Shown here in pieces: positions 48,191 to 56,974 of a stretch of 64,000 nucleotides of DNA. The notes under the pieces were generated by a model. The model had not been told where the DNA came from, ran no database searches, and worked only from the letters and a program-made list of their open reading frames with translations. A program made the translations under genes and the position numbers. Numbering within the stretch: position 1 is the first letter of the stretch; each line of letters opens with the position of its first letter. Source of the stretch: Mangrovicoccus sp. HB161399 (GTDB taxonomy: Bacteria > Pseudomonadota > Alphaproteobacteria > Rhodobacterales > Rhodobacteraceae); the NCBI RefSeq assembly GCF_013184745.1, contig NZ_JAATVU010000014.1:56971-120970 (forward strand), given 5' to 3'.

Positions 48191-48973
48191 TCAGCCGCGG
48201 CGGCGCCGGGCGGCGATGCCTCCGGCCCCCAGCAGGGCGGCCGCCAGAAGCAGCCCGGCCGAAGGCAGCGGGATCGGCGCCGGGTCGACCGTCGAGGAGA
48301 GCGGCAGCGAGGTGGTGATGAAGAAGTTCGACTCCGTCGTGTGGCGTTCGGCGAAGAAGATGCTCATGTCGTAGACCGAGCCCGTCGACAGGCCGAGCGC
48401 GGCCAGGTCCTCGCCGGTGAAGCTGCGCGTGACCGCGGTGTGCAGCCCGCCGATATCCATCACCAGCTTGCCGTCGACGAAGACCCACAGATCGTCGTCG
48501 CCGGTGAAGGTGAAGGTGTCGCTGAGGTCGAAGCTCGTGCGGGTGAACAGCTCGTAGGTGAAGGAATAGTTGTGGTGCCAGCCTTCGTTGCCCATCAGCA
48601 TGTTGTCGATCGGGAAGAAGGCCGAGCTGCCGAAGCTGTAGAGGCCGGAGCCGTCCGAGGTCTCGTCCAGCGTGATGTCGTAGCTCAGCGACTGGTTCAC
48701 GCCCTCGATGTCGCGGTACCACTGCGCGAAGTTCTCCTTCGTCGAGTAGTTCTGGCTGCCCACCGCGCCGTCGGCCAGCACCGGCTTGCCGTCGGCATCG
48801 AGCAGGGTCTCCACCGCGCCGGTCTGCAGCCCGCCCGAGTAGCTTTCGAAATCGTCATGCGAGAAGGCGAAGTCGCGGACCGTGCCGGTCAGCGTGATGC
48901 TGGAGGCAGCGGCCGGAAGGGCGCAGATGAGCGAGGCGAGGAGTGCCCCCGCAGCGAAGCCGGCTTGGCGCAT
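48191..48973 (-). CDS. Secreted fibro-slime-domain protein with VPLPA-type sorting tail
   Basis: A 260-residue exported protein. A signal peptide ([23 protein letters not shown]) precedes the fibro-slime domain: [17 protein letters not shown] at the start, [30 protein letters not shown] and [22 protein letters not shown]. The C-terminus has the sorting signal [27 protein letters not shown]: a motif, a helix and a basic end, as in VPLPA-CTERM proteins processed by exosortase-type enzymes. It is probably an extracellular matrix protein. The start ATG 48973 begins the signal peptide; ATGs at 49006 and 49015 are alternatives. Confidence 0.87.
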   Translation of the reverse strand: MRQAGFAAGALLASLICALPAAASSITLTGTVRDFAFSHDDFESYSGGLQTGAVETLLDADGKPVLADGAVGSQNYSTKENFAQWYRDIEGVNQSLSYDITLDETSDGSGLYSFGSSAFFPIDNMLMGNEGWHHNYSFTYELFTRTSFDLSDTFTFTGDDDLWVFVDGKLVMDIGGLHTAVTRSFTGEDLAALGLSTGSVYDMSIFFAERHTTESNFFITTSLPLSSTVDPAPIPLPSAGLLLAAALLGAGGIAARRRRG

Positions 48974-49113
48974 GGAATGTCTCTGGGGTTGGATGTCCTG
49001 CGCCATCGGGTACATCGAATGGCTTGTTTTCGCAAAAACTTCCCGGAAACAACCTTAACCGGACAGCCCCCTGCGGAGCTGCCCGGGAAACGGCGGCGCG
49101 GCCGGTCAGGCGG

Positions 49114-50910
49114 TCATTCGGACCACCAGACATCCGGCTGCCAGCCCGGCCAGTCGCCGTAGAGCGGGATCTTCTCCGGATAGTGCAGGCTGGCATCGTA
49201 GGCGAGGCGCGAGACCTTGGAATACCACAGCGGGATCACGTAGCGCCCGGTGGTCAGCACGCGGTCGAGCGCGCGCACCGCCGACTGGAACTCCGCCGGG
49301 TCGGCGGTTTCCAGCATGTCGGTGATCATCGCCTCGGCGGCGGGGCTGCGCATGCCCATCCAGTTGCGCGAGCCCGGCGTGTCGGCGGCCTCGGCGCTCC
49401 AGTAGAGCATCTGCTCGTTGCCGGGGCTCAGGGACAGGGCCCGCGTGTAGAAGGTCATGTCGAAGTCGTAGCTGTTGGTACGCTCGTTGTACTGGGCGCT
49501 GTCGATCGTGGTGGTGCGCACCGCGATGCCCAGCCGCTCCAGCGCCTGCGCGAAGATGTTGACGATGGCCTGGTATTCGGTGGAGCCCTGCCGGATCAGG
49601 AACTCGAACTCGAAGGGACGGCCCTGGGCATTGACCAGCCGCCCGTCCTTCGGCGTCCAGCCGGCCTCCTCCAGCAGCGCCGCCGCCTTGGCCAGGTTCC
49701 TGCGGTTCCGCGCCGTGCCGTCGCCCTCGGGCAGTGCGTAGCCCTCCAGCGCGCCGGGCAGCAGCTCGTCCGCGAAGGGCTCCAGCAGTTCCCTGACCCG
49801 TCCCTCGGCCGGTCCGGGCTGCATGGCGAGGACCGAGTTGCAGAAATACGAGCAGATCCGCGGATCGCGGCCGCCATTCTGCGTCTGGGCGATGAATTCG
49901 TAGTTGAAGGCCTGCAGCATTGCCTCGCGCACGCGCCAGTCTGCGAACATCTCGCGGCGGGTGTTCATCACCAGCCCGGTGATCCCCGACGGCCGCTCAT
50001 GCGGGATCTCGGCCTTGACGATCTTGCCCTGCTGGACCAGCGGGAAATCGAAGCTGTCCTCCCAGCGCGCGGCGTTGCCCTCGCGGAACGAGCTGATCTC
50101 GCCCGCCTTGAACGCCTCGAAGACCACGCTGGCATCGGCGAAATACTCGTAGCGGATCAGGTCCAGATTGTTGCGGCCGCGGTTGAAGGGCAGGTCCTTG
50201 CCCCAGTAGTCGGGGTTGCGGCGGAAGTTGATGAAGCGCCCCGGCTCGAACTCGGCGATCGGGTAGGGCGAGGAGCCGATCGGCGGGATCAGCGAGCTTT
50301 CCGCGAAATCCTTGCCCTCCCACTGCGCCTTCTCGAAGATCGGCCGCAGTCCCATGATCAGCGGCATCTCGCGGTCGGGCGTGTTGAAGGTGATGCGGAA
50401 GGACCGCTCGCCTGTCTGCTCGATCTTCTCGACCTTCTGCCAGCTGCCCAGGAACCGCGGATGGCCCTTGGTGCCGAGCGTTTCGTAGGACCAGATCGCG
50501 TCCTCTACCGTGACGGGCGCGCCGTCGGAGAACTTCGCCTCGGGACGGATGGTGAACTCCACCCATTCGCGATTCGGGCCGGTTTCCACCGACTCCGCGA
50601 GCAGCCCGTAGAGCGTGAAGGGCTCGTCGTAGGACCGGCCCAGCATCGACTCGAAGACATGGCTGTAGACGCCCCAGGGCGCGCGGCCCTTCAGGATGTG
50701 CGGGTTGAGGCTGTCGAAGCCGCCCTGTTCGGCGAAGACGATCTGGCCGCCTTTCGGCGCGTCCGGATTGGCATAGGGAAGGGACACAAAATCCGGTGGC
50801 AGCGCGGGCTCTCCGTACATAGCTATGCCATGCTTCGGCTCGGCCTGCGCGAGCCCCGCCGACAGAAGTGCCGCCAGCACCCAGCCGGTCCGTCCTGCGG
50901 AATATGTCAA
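49114..50910 (-). CDS. Periplasmic peptide-binding protein (SBP family 5, YejA-like)
   Basis: A 598-residue solute-binding protein of an ABC importer. After the signal peptide (TGWVLAALLSAGLAQAEP) comes the family-5 fold with GGQIVFAEQGGFDSLNPHILKG, and EFTIRPEAKFSDGAPVTVEDAIWSYETL. The order matches YejA-type proteins for peptides or microcin C. The permease and ATPase genes are not in this window. The start is TTG 50910, with AGGA ten bases upstream; GTG 50880 would cut the signal. It is upstream of the fibro-slime gene on the same strand. Confidence 0.92.
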   Translation of the reverse strand: MTYSAGRTGWVLAALLSAGLAQAEPKHGIAMYGEPALPPDFVSLPYANPDAPKGGQIVFAEQGGFDSLNPHILKGRAPWGVYSHVFESMLGRSYDEPFTLYGLLAESVETGPNREWVEFTIRPEAKFSDGAPVTVEDAIWSYETLGTKGHPRFLGSWQKVEKIEQTGERSFRITFNTPDREMPLIMGLRPIFEKAQWEGKDFAESSLIPPIGSSPYPIAEFEPGRFINFRRNPDYWGKDLPFNRGRNNLDLIRYEYFADASVVFEAFKAGEISSFREGNAARWEDSFDFPLVQQGKIVKAEIPHERPSGITGLVMNTRREMFADWRVREAMLQAFNYEFIAQTQNGGRDPRICSYFCNSVLAMQPGPAEGRVRELLEPFADELLPGALEGYALPEGDGTARNRRNLAKAAALLEEAGWTPKDGRLVNAQGRPFEFEFLIRQGSTEYQAIVNIFAQALERLGIAVRTTTIDSAQYNERTNSYDFDMTFYTRALSLSPGNEQMLYWSAEAADTPGSRNWMGMRSPAAEAMITDMLETADPAEFQSAVRALDRVLTTGRYVIPLWYSKVSRLAYDASLHYPEKIPLYGDWPGWQPDVWWSE

Positions 50911-50979
50911 AATCTTGTTCCTGCTCCGGTTTTGTTTGGCCCTGCCTAGCAGATATGCGCTGATTTTGAAACTTTGGGG

Positions 50980-51008
50980 TTGGAGAGCGGGCCTGTTGGC
51001 CTTATATA
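50980..51008 (+). promoter_or_regulatory. Sigma-70-type promoter of a small RNA
   Basis: TTGGAG at 50980-50985, a 17-base spacer, and TATATA at 51003-51008. No protein-coding gene follows on the plus strand before the strong terminator at 51062-51090. Confidence 0.6.
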
Positions 51009-51014
51009 AGAAGC

Positions 51015-51090
51015 ACTGCTCGATAGGTTTCTTGCCTGTATGAAACCTGCCTCAATGACTTGACGCCGGCCTTGTGCCGGCGTCTTTTTT
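51015..51090 (+). ncRNA. Candidate small RNA (about 75 nt)
   Basis: The unit is bracketed by a good promoter and a strong intrinsic terminator, with no open frame worth calling between them. The 5' part forms a stem AGGTTTC (51025-51031) with GAAACCT (51042-51048). An unpaired segment (about 51049-51061) and the terminator hairpin then follow. This is the classic shape of an Hfq-binding trans-acting RNA, and hfq is present. I could not assign it to a known family; the start is estimated from the promoter. Confidence 0.55.
51062..51090 (+). terminator. Strong intrinsic terminator of the small RNA
   Basis: GACGCCGGC and GCCGGCGTC pair perfectly over nine bases around CTTGT, followed by six Ts (51085-51090). 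Confidence 0.9.
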
Positions 51091-51350
51091 GTCTGGCGAG
51101 CCCAAGGATTCAAGGCCAAAAGCGACATCGTCCCCGCTGCCGGAGGCATTTTACCGCGCCCCGTGCCGCCGTTCCGGCCCCTGTGCCGGGAGAATCGGCA
51201 GCCGCGGGACGGCCGGGCGGGAGACCGCCGACGGGCTGCGGCAGATCGCGGGCGCGGCATTTTCGGGAAATCGTCGCGGTCCTCATGATTTGTCTGGCCT
51301 TCGCGGCCGCAGCAATTAAGTTTCGGACGCATCAGAAGGGGAGTAACGAC

Positions 51351-52124
51351 ATGACTCTGGCGGGCAAGACGGCGGTCGTCACCGGATCGAATTCCGGCAT
51401 CGGGCTGGGCGTGGCAACGGAACTGGCGAAGGCGGGGATCAACGTGGTCCTGAACTCCTTCACCGACCGCGACGAGGATCATGCGCTGGCGGAGAAGCTG
51501 GGCAGCGAATACGGCGTCACCGCGCGCTACATCAAGGCCGACATGTCCAAGGGCGACGAGTGCCGCGCGCTGGTCGAGCAGGCCGGGGCCTGCGACATCC
51601 TGGTGAACAACGCCGGCATCCAGAACGTCGCACCGATCGAGGACTTCCCGACGGCGAAGTGGGACGCGATCATCGCGATCAACCTCAGTTCCGCCTTCCA
51701 CACCACCGCGGCGGCCCTGCCGATGATGCGCAAGGCCGGCTGGGGCCGGGTGGTCAACATCGCCTCCGCGCACGGCCTTACCGCCTCGCCCTACAAGTCC
51801 GCCTATGTCGCGGCCAAGCATGGCGTCGTCGGCTTCACCAAGGTCACCGCGCTGGAGACCGCGCGCGAGCCGATCACCGCCAATGCCATCTGCCCGGGCT
51901 ATGTCCTGACACCGCTGGTCGAGGCGCAGATCCCGGACACGATGAAGGAATACAACATGTCCAAGGAGGAGGTGATCGAGAAGGTCCTGCTCGACCGCCA
52001 GCCCTCCAAGCAGTTCGCCACCGTCGAGCAGCTGGGCGGCACCGTCCTCTATCTCTGCTCGCCCGCGGCGGACCAGGTCACCGGCACCACCATCTCGGTG
52101 GACGGCGGCTGGACCGCGCTGTGA
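51351..52124 (+). CDS. bdhA: 3-Hydroxybutyrate dehydrogenase
   Basis: A 257-residue short-chain dehydrogenase that interconverts D-3-hydroxybutyrate and acetoacetate, the last step of polyhydroxybutyrate use. NAD-binding motif TGSNSGIG (12-19), NNAGIQ, active site ASAHGLTASPYKSAYVAAKHGVVGFTKVTALE (YxxxK) and NAICPGYVLTPLVE follow the family closely. The start ATG 51351 has AGGGGAG upstream. The next two genes follow in the same direction with small gaps or overlap; this bdhA-hypothetical-patatin order is a plausible PHB-use operon. Confidence 0.95.
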   Translation: MTLAGKTAVVTGSNSGIGLGVATELAKAGINVVLNSFTDRDEDHALAEKLGSEYGVTARYIKADMSKGDECRALVEQAGACDILVNNAGIQNVAPIEDFPTAKWDAIIAINLSSAFHTTAAALPMMRKAGWGRVVNIASAHGLTASPYKSAYVAAKHGVVGFTKVTALETAREPITANAICPGYVLTPLVEAQIPDTMKEYNMSKEEVIEKVLLDRQPSKQFATVEQLGGTVLYLCSPAADQVTGTTISVDGGWTAL

Positions 52125-52143
52125 CCTCCGGCAGGACGGCCGC

Positions 52144-52683
52144 TTGTTCGGCGCGCTGAGCAAGGCGCTGATCGCCCGCACCGAGTCGCGGCTCGGCGTG
52201 GGCTTTCCGTATGTGCGCCGCATCGCCGAGACCAAGACGCGGCTGCTGCTGCGCTACAAGAAGTTCATCGATTTCCTCGATCCCAACCAGGACGTGCCGC
52301 CCGAGGCGTATCACCTGGCGCGGATCCGCGGCGCGATGGCGGCGGCCTGCGCCGACTGCGTGGAAAGCGAGATCGCCCGCGCCAAGGCGGCGGGGCTGCG
52401 CGAGAGCCTGATCCGCGAATTCCTGACCGCCGCTCCGGGGGAACTTCCGGCGCCGCTGGACGATGTCATGAGGCTGGCCGATGCCGTGGTCCGCGACCGC
52501 AGCGACGATCCGGAGGCGCGCGAGCGCGTCCGCGCCGCCTTCGGCGAGGCGGGGCTGATCGAGCTGGCCTTTGCGATGAACGGCGCCGCGCTGATCCCGG
52601 GGGTCAAGCGCGCCATGGGCTTTGCCGGGCAGGGCTTTCCCGAAGCTCTGTCCCGGCTGGCAGGTAGCGAGGACCGGACATGA
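52144..52683 (+). CDS. Hypothetical protein between bdhA and a patatin gene
   Basis: A 179-residue, mostly helical protein without signal or membrane segment. A CxxC pair occurs in AAACADCVESEIARAKAAGL at about 61-80, which recalls the CxxC of AhpD/carboxymuconolactone decarboxylase-like proteins; the match is too weak to name it. TTG 52144 has CAGGA upstream and is 20 bases after bdhA. Its stop overlaps the patatin start (ATGA). The position suggests a role in PHB or storage-lipid use; that is inference. Confidence 0.75.
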   Translation: MFGALSKALIARTESRLGVGFPYVRRIAETKTRLLLRYKKFIDFLDPNQDVPPEAYHLARIRGAMAAACADCVESEIARAKAAGLRESLIREFLTAAPGELPAPLDDVMRLADAVVRDRSDDPEARERVRAAFGEAGLIELAFAMNGAALIPGVKRAMGFAGQGFPEALSRLAGSEDRT

Positions 52684-53747
52684 AGGACATGAAGAACGAC
52701 GTGAAGCGGATCAACCTGGCGCTGCAGGGCGGCGGCGCGCATGGCGCCTTCACCTGGGGGGCCCTGGTGCGCCTGCTGGAGGACGAACGGATCGAGATCG
52801 CCTCGATCTCGGGCACCTCGGCGGGCGCGCTGAACGGTGCCGCGCTGAAGGCAGGGCTGTCCTGTCCGGAAACCGACGATCCGCGGAAGAACGCGATCGA
52901 CATGCTCAACTGGCTCTGGACCCAGATCGGGGCGGTGCAGGACCTGCGGATGAGCGCCTGGATCAACGCGCTGGGGCCGCTGGTCGGGCTGATGCGCGAC
53001 GCCTACGAGGCCTCGCCCGCCTTCCTCGTGGCCGAGGCCGCCTCGGGGTTCATGTCGCCCTACATGTACGGTCCCGCCTACCGCAATCCGCTGGACCGGA
53101 TCGTCGGGCAGCTGATCTTCGACAACATCTGCTGCACCGACCGCGGACCGGATTTCTTCGTCTGCACCACGCGGGTGCGGGACGGCAAGTCGCGGGTCTT
53201 CCGCGGCGGCGAGATCAGCGTCGACACGGTGCTGGCCTCGGCCTGCCTGCCGACGATCTTCCAGGCGGTGAAGATCCACGACAGCCAGACCGGGCGCGAC
53301 GAGTTCTTCTACGACGGCGGCTACACCGGCAACCCGGCGCTCTATCCGATGTTCTCCGCCCACCTGCCGGACGACATCGTGATCATCAACATCAACCCGC
53401 TGGAGCGCGACGAGCTGCCGACCACGCCGCAGGAAATCGCCAACCGGGTGAACGAGATCAGCTTCAACTCCTCGCTGCTGCGGGAACTGCGCGCCATCGC
53501 CTTCGTCAAGCGGCTGCTGAAGACCGGGCAGGTGCCCGAGGGGTCGATGCGCGACCTCCACATCCACCTGATCGCCGATGACGAGATGATGACCGAGCTC
53601 TCGGTCGCCACCAAGCTGATCCCGTCGCCCTACCTGCTCGGCAAGCTGCACAAGGCGGGCTATGCCGCCGCGGATGCCTTCCTGTCCGAGCATTTCGACA
53701 CGATCGGCGCGGACAGCTCGGTCGACACGGTGAAGATGTTCTCCTGA
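52680..53747 (+). CDS. Patatin-like phospholipase
   Basis: A 355-residue patatin-fold hydrolase. The oxyanion loop is LALQGGGAHGAFTWGAL at about 13-29, the nucleophile elbow is SGTSAGALNGAAL (Ser), and the catalytic Asp is in DGGYTGNPA. These enzymes cleave acyl esters of phospholipids, and some bacterial relatives act on PHB granules, which fits its place behind bdhA. The start ATG 52680 overlaps the previous stop by four bases; ATG 52689 is also possible. Confidence 0.93.
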   Translation: MKDMKNDVKRINLALQGGGAHGAFTWGALVRLLEDERIEIASISGTSAGALNGAALKAGLSCPETDDPRKNAIDMLNWLWTQIGAVQDLRMSAWINALGPLVGLMRDAYEASPAFLVAEAASGFMSPYMYGPAYRNPLDRIVGQLIFDNICCTDRGPDFFVCTTRVRDGKSRVFRGGEISVDTVLASACLPTIFQAVKIHDSQTGRDEFFYDGGYTGNPALYPMFSAHLPDDIVIININPLERDELPTTPQEIANRVNEISFNSSLLRELRAIAFVKRLLKTGQVPEGSMRDLHIHLIADDEMMTELSVATKLIPSPYLLGKLHKAGYAAADAFLSEHFDTIGADSSVDTVKMFS

Positions 53748-53759
53748 GCCCGGCGGGGC

Positions 53760-54689
53760 TCAGTCGCCGCCCGCCAGCGGGTGATGCTCCAGCACCAGCT
53801 CGCGCAGCCGCGCTTCCAGCACATGGGTATACACCTCGGTCGTGGCCAGGTCGGCATGGCCCAGCATCATCTGGATCGCCCTGAGATCGGCGCCGTTCTG
53901 CAGCAGATGCGTGGCGAAGGCGTGGCGGATCGTGTGCGGCGTCACCGTCTCGGGCGAGACCCCGGCCTTCACCGCCAGAGTCTTCATCAGCAGGAAGAAG
54001 GCCTGCCGCGTCATGTGCCCGGTCGCGCCGCGGCCCGGGAAGAGATAGGTCGAGGCGGGCTTGCCGCGCTTCCGCTTCGCCAGATCCTCCTCGGCATCGC
54101 GCATTGCCAGCCATTCGGCCAGCGCCTTGCGCGCCGGGGGCGACAGCGGCACCAGCCGTTCCTTGCCGCCCTTGCCGCGCACCAGGATCATCGCCGGATT
54201 GCCGCGCGCCGCCGAGACCGGCAGCGTCACCAGCTCGCTCACGCGCATGCCGGTGGCGTAGAGCAGCTCCAGCAGGCAGGAGGTCCGCATCTTCTCCAGC
54301 GCGTTGCGGCCATGGTCCTGCGCGGCCTCCAGCAGGCGTTCGACCTCTTCGATGCTCAGCGTCTTCGGCAGCCGCTTGGCCCGGCCCGGCCCGCGGATCT
54401 GGATCGCCGGATTGTCGGTGCGCAGGTCCTCTTCATAGGCGAAGCGGAACAGCTGCCGGATCGAGGCGAGGCGCCGCGCGCGGGTGGCGCGGGACAGGCC
54501 CTGGGCCTCGCAGAAGGCGATGTAGTCCTCGATCTCGGCACGGTCGGTTGTCTCGAAACCGCTGTCGCGCGCGGCCAGCCAGCCGGCGAAATCCTTCAGG
54601 TCGCGGCCGTAGGCCAGCCGGGTGTTCAGCGCGGCGTCGAGCTCGGCGCTCTGCGCCTCGAGAAAGCGGCTGATCCATTGCTCCATCAT
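53760..54689 (-). CDS. xerD: Site-specific tyrosine recombinase XerD
   Basis: A 309-residue recombinase for resolution of chromosome dimers at dif with XerC. The N-terminal SAM-like core-binding domain is followed by the catalytic residues: Arg in LLYATGMRVSELVTLP, Lys in GKGGKERLVPLS, His-x-x-Arg in PHTIRHAFATHLLQNGAD, His in MLGHADLATTEVYTHV and the Tyr in that same motif. It is a housekeeping Xer and not a phage integrase, as no mobile genes surround it. Its start ATG 54689 overlaps the stop of the upstream conserved gene by four bases. Confidence 0.95.
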   Translation of the reverse strand: MMEQWISRFLEAQSAELDAALNTRLAYGRDLKDFAGWLAARDSGFETTDRAEIEDYIAFCEAQGLSRATRARRLASIRQLFRFAYEEDLRTDNPAIQIRGPGRAKRLPKTLSIEEVERLLEAAQDHGRNALEKMRTSCLLELLYATGMRVSELVTLPVSAARGNPAMILVRGKGGKERLVPLSPPARKALAEWLAMRDAEEDLAKRKRGKPASTYLFPGRGATGHMTRQAFFLLMKTLAVKAGVSPETVTPHTIRHAFATHLLQNGADLRAIQMMLGHADLATTEVYTHVLEARLRELVLEHHPLAGGD

Positions 54690-56167
54690 CGTCCGATCCC
54701 CCCGGCGAGGATCATGTCGGCAGCGATGCGTCGCGCCGACTTGTCCTGGCCGCAGGCGCGCAGCAGTTCCAGCGCGCGGACGCGGTCCTCGAAATCCGCC
54801 TCGGCCCCCGGCGCAAGCAGCGTCAGCGCCGAGAGGATGGCCTCGCCGACCCCGTCCTGCAGCGGCACCGGCTCGCCCTCGAAGGCCGCCGCCAGGCGCT
54901 TCGCCTGCGGATCGCTGCCCTCGGGCGGCGGGTTGGCGGTGACGAGGCTCCAGGCTAGCGCCAGATCGCTGCCGGCGCCTTCGTGGATCTGCTCGGGCAC
55001 GTGGCCGGCGAAGATCCGCAGCCGCAGCGCGGCCTCGGCGCCGGGCCCCTTCAGCGGCAGCCGGTTCAGGCGGTGCGCCATCATCTCGGCCAGGGCCGGT
55101 TCCAGCCCTGCGAGTCCCATGGCCGAGCGCGCGTCGACCAGCGTGCCCGAGACCGCCGCGGGATCGCCGGAATTCAGCGCCAGATCCAGGGCCTGGACCG
55201 CGCGCACCCGGTCCCAGATGGCGCCGGACACCGTCGCCCGGCGCTCGGTATAGAGCCCGAGCAGGCGGTTGCCGCCGACCGTTCCGGCGCGTGCCAGCCG
55301 CTCTGCGCCTTCCAGCTGCGCCTTCCAGCCCGAGACGAAGCGCAGATCGGACCAGGCGAAGGCCAGGGGCAGGTCGCGCGTGGGCAGCGGTTCGCCGATC
55401 GCCTCGTAGATCCGGAAGGACAGCGGCGTCACCTGCCGCGGAGGCAGCAGCGGGGGTTCGCCCTCGAACAGATCTGGATCGAGGAACCGCGCCAGCATGG
55501 CGTAGTCGGCGTCGCTGACATCGCCGAGCGCTCGGCCGCTTTCCAGCGTCAGCGCGGCGGTGGTCCAGCGGCCTTCGCGCGCCAGGCAGAACACCCGCGT
55601 CGCAGGGTTCGGCGTCAGGCCGGGATTGGCCTCCAGCGCGGCGCAGGCGCGGTCCTCGCTGTCGGACAGCAGGCTGATGTCGAACCAGCGGCGGAACAGG
55701 TCGGGCGTGTCGGGACCGGCGCGCTCGATCAGCGCCTGTGCCCGGTCCAGCGCGCCGCGGCGCAGGAGCGCGTCGATCCGCGCGGTCAGCAGCGCGTCAT
55801 CGGGACGTGCGGGCGGCTCGGCCTCGGTCAGCAGCAGCCGCTGCACCAGATCCTGCGCGCCGGGATAGGGCGAGGGCTGCAGCCGGGCCAGCATGTCCAT
55901 CACCCGGCCGATGTCACTTCCGTGCCACAGATCCGCGGGCAGCCCTGCGGCGCGCGCAGGGATCAGCCCGGTCGCATCTCTGTCGAGCTGGCCCAGGGTG
56001 CCGGTTTCCACCTGTGCCGCGCCGGCCGGGGCCGGGACGGAGAGGCTGTCGCTCAGCCAGGGCAGGGGGGCTGCCCCGCCATCCTGCGCGCAGGCCGGAA
56101 CGCCCGCCAGCAAAAGGCCGGCGCAGAGCGCGGCCCCGGCCCCGGCCCCGGCGCTACTGCGCGCCAA
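54686..56167 (-). CDS. Exported hypothetical protein of the aroK-xerD region
   Basis: A 493-residue protein with an N-terminal signal peptide (AGAGAGAALCAGLLLAGVPACAQ). The rest is mostly helical with Leu/Ala-rich repeats (ALDRAQALIERAG, RACAALEANPGL, ALELLRACGQDKSARR), like an exported TPR- or SEL1-type solenoid; there is no catalytic motif. Rhodobacteraceae commonly carry such a gene between xerD and a tiny membrane protein near aroK. The start is TTG 56167, overlapping the end of the small gene by 14 bases. The role is not known to me. Confidence 0.82.
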   Translation of the reverse strand: MARSSAGAGAGAALCAGLLLAGVPACAQDGGAAPLPWLSDSLSVPAPAGAAQVETGTLGQLDRDATGLIPARAAGLPADLWHGSDIGRVMDMLARLQPSPYPGAQDLVQRLLLTEAEPPARPDDALLTARIDALLRRGALDRAQALIERAGPDTPDLFRRWFDISLLSDSEDRACAALEANPGLTPNPATRVFCLAREGRWTTAALTLESGRALGDVSDADYAMLARFLDPDLFEGEPPLLPPRQVTPLSFRIYEAIGEPLPTRDLPLAFAWSDLRFVSGWKAQLEGAERLARAGTVGGNRLLGLYTERRATVSGAIWDRVRAVQALDLALNSGDPAAVSGTLVDARSAMGLAGLEPALAEMMAHRLNRLPLKGPGAEAALRLRIFAGHVPEQIHEGAGSDLALAWSLVTANPPPEGSDPQAKRLAAAFEGEPVPLQDGVGEAILSALTLLAPGAEADFEDRVRALELLRACGQDKSARRIAADMILAGGIGR

Positions 56168-56285
56168 GTTCCACCGGGATGGTCATTTCGGTCCTGTCCG
56201 GCGAGAGATTGCCAAAGTAAGCGAATCCCACCAGCCCGATTCCCGCGACGATCAGCAGGAATGCCAGTACCTTCAGTAATCTCAT
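56154..56285 (-). CDS. Tiny membrane protein upstream of aroK
   Basis: A 43-residue protein (MRLLKVLAFLLIVAGIGLVGFAYFG, one membrane helix, then NLSPDRTEMTIPVEL). A small protein of this shape is common beside aroK and xerD in Rhodobacteraceae. The start is ATG 56285. It overlaps the next gene and is divergent from aroK. No function is known. Confidence 0.72.
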   Translation of the reverse strand: MRLLKVLAFLLIVAGIGLVGFAYFGNLSPDRTEMTIPVELGAQ

Positions 56286-56413
56286 GTCAGACCTGCCTTC
56301 GGAGCCTCTGCGCGTTTGACGATGTTTCTTGTTCAACTTATACGTCGCGCCCCAGTATAACACGGTGGTGCCGTGTCTCAATCGCACAAAAACAGCAGGA
56401 CCGGACCGGCAGC

Positions 56414-56974
56414 TTGACCTACCGATTGAACAGAACAGTCGTCCTGGTTGGAATGATGGGCTGCGGAAAGACTTCGGTCGGCCGCGAGCTGGCGCGCAGG
56501 CTCGAAGTTCCCTTCGTCGATTCCGACGAGGAAATCGTCCGCGCGTCCTCCTACGAGATTCCGGAACTCTTCTCCCGCTTCGGGGAAGTCTATTTCCGCG
56601 AGAAGGAAACCCAGGTTCTCCTGCGCCTGCTGCAGGGGGAGCCGAAGGTGCTCTCGACCGGCGGCGGCGCCTGGATGAACCACACCAACCGCGTCAACAT
56701 CCTGAAATACGGCATTGCGGTCTGGCTGAGCGCCGATGTCAGCGTGCTGTGGTCGCGGGTCAAGGGCCGCACCGGCCGGCCGCTGCTGCAGACCGAGAAC
56801 CCGCAGCAGACGCTCAGGGAACTCTGCGAGAGCCGCAATCCCATCTACGCGCGCGCGCCGATCCATGTCGCGGCGCAGCCCCAGGACGTCATCGGCGACA
56901 CGACGGAGCGGGTGATCGCGGAACTGGCGAAACTGGACGACATCCTGGAGGAAAGCGGTGAGCGAGCCGATTGA
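56414..56974 (+). CDS. aroK: Shikimate kinase
   Basis: A 186-residue kinase that phosphorylates shikimate in aromatic amino acid synthesis. Walker A is LVGMMGCGKTSVGREL at about 11-26. The shikimate-binding Asp is in FVDSDEEIVRAS, and STGGGAW and the lid region RTGRPLL follow. No ATG lies in frame near the expected start. TTG 56414 (GGA eight bases upstream) gives MTYRLNRTVVLVG; TTG 56426 is an alternative. Its end overlaps the aroB start by 17 bases, so the two enzymes are co-translated. Confidence 0.95.
   Translation: MTYRLNRTVVLVGMMGCGKTSVGRELARRLEVPFVDSDEEIVRASSYEIPELFSRFGEVYFREKETQVLLRLLQGEPKVLSTGGGAWMNHTNRVNILKYGIAVWLSADVSVLWSRVKGRTGRPLLQTENPQQTLRELCESRNPIYARAPIHVAAQPQDVIGDTTERVIAELAKLDDILEESGERAD

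Larger units (their letters stand above)
50911..51350. other. Intergenic region holding a likely small RNA and the bdhA promoter
   Basis: 440 bases between the divergent peptide-binding and bdhA genes. It contains the small RNA unit at 50980-51090. From 51091 to 51350 I see no gene; this part should carry the bdhA promoter, with TTAAGTTT near 51317. Confidence 0.6.

Noticed and set aside
53760..54689. Tyrosine recombinase as sign of a genomic island
   Set aside because: Sequence and context (aroK region) are those of housekeeping XerD; no att repeats, phage genes or tRNA are near.
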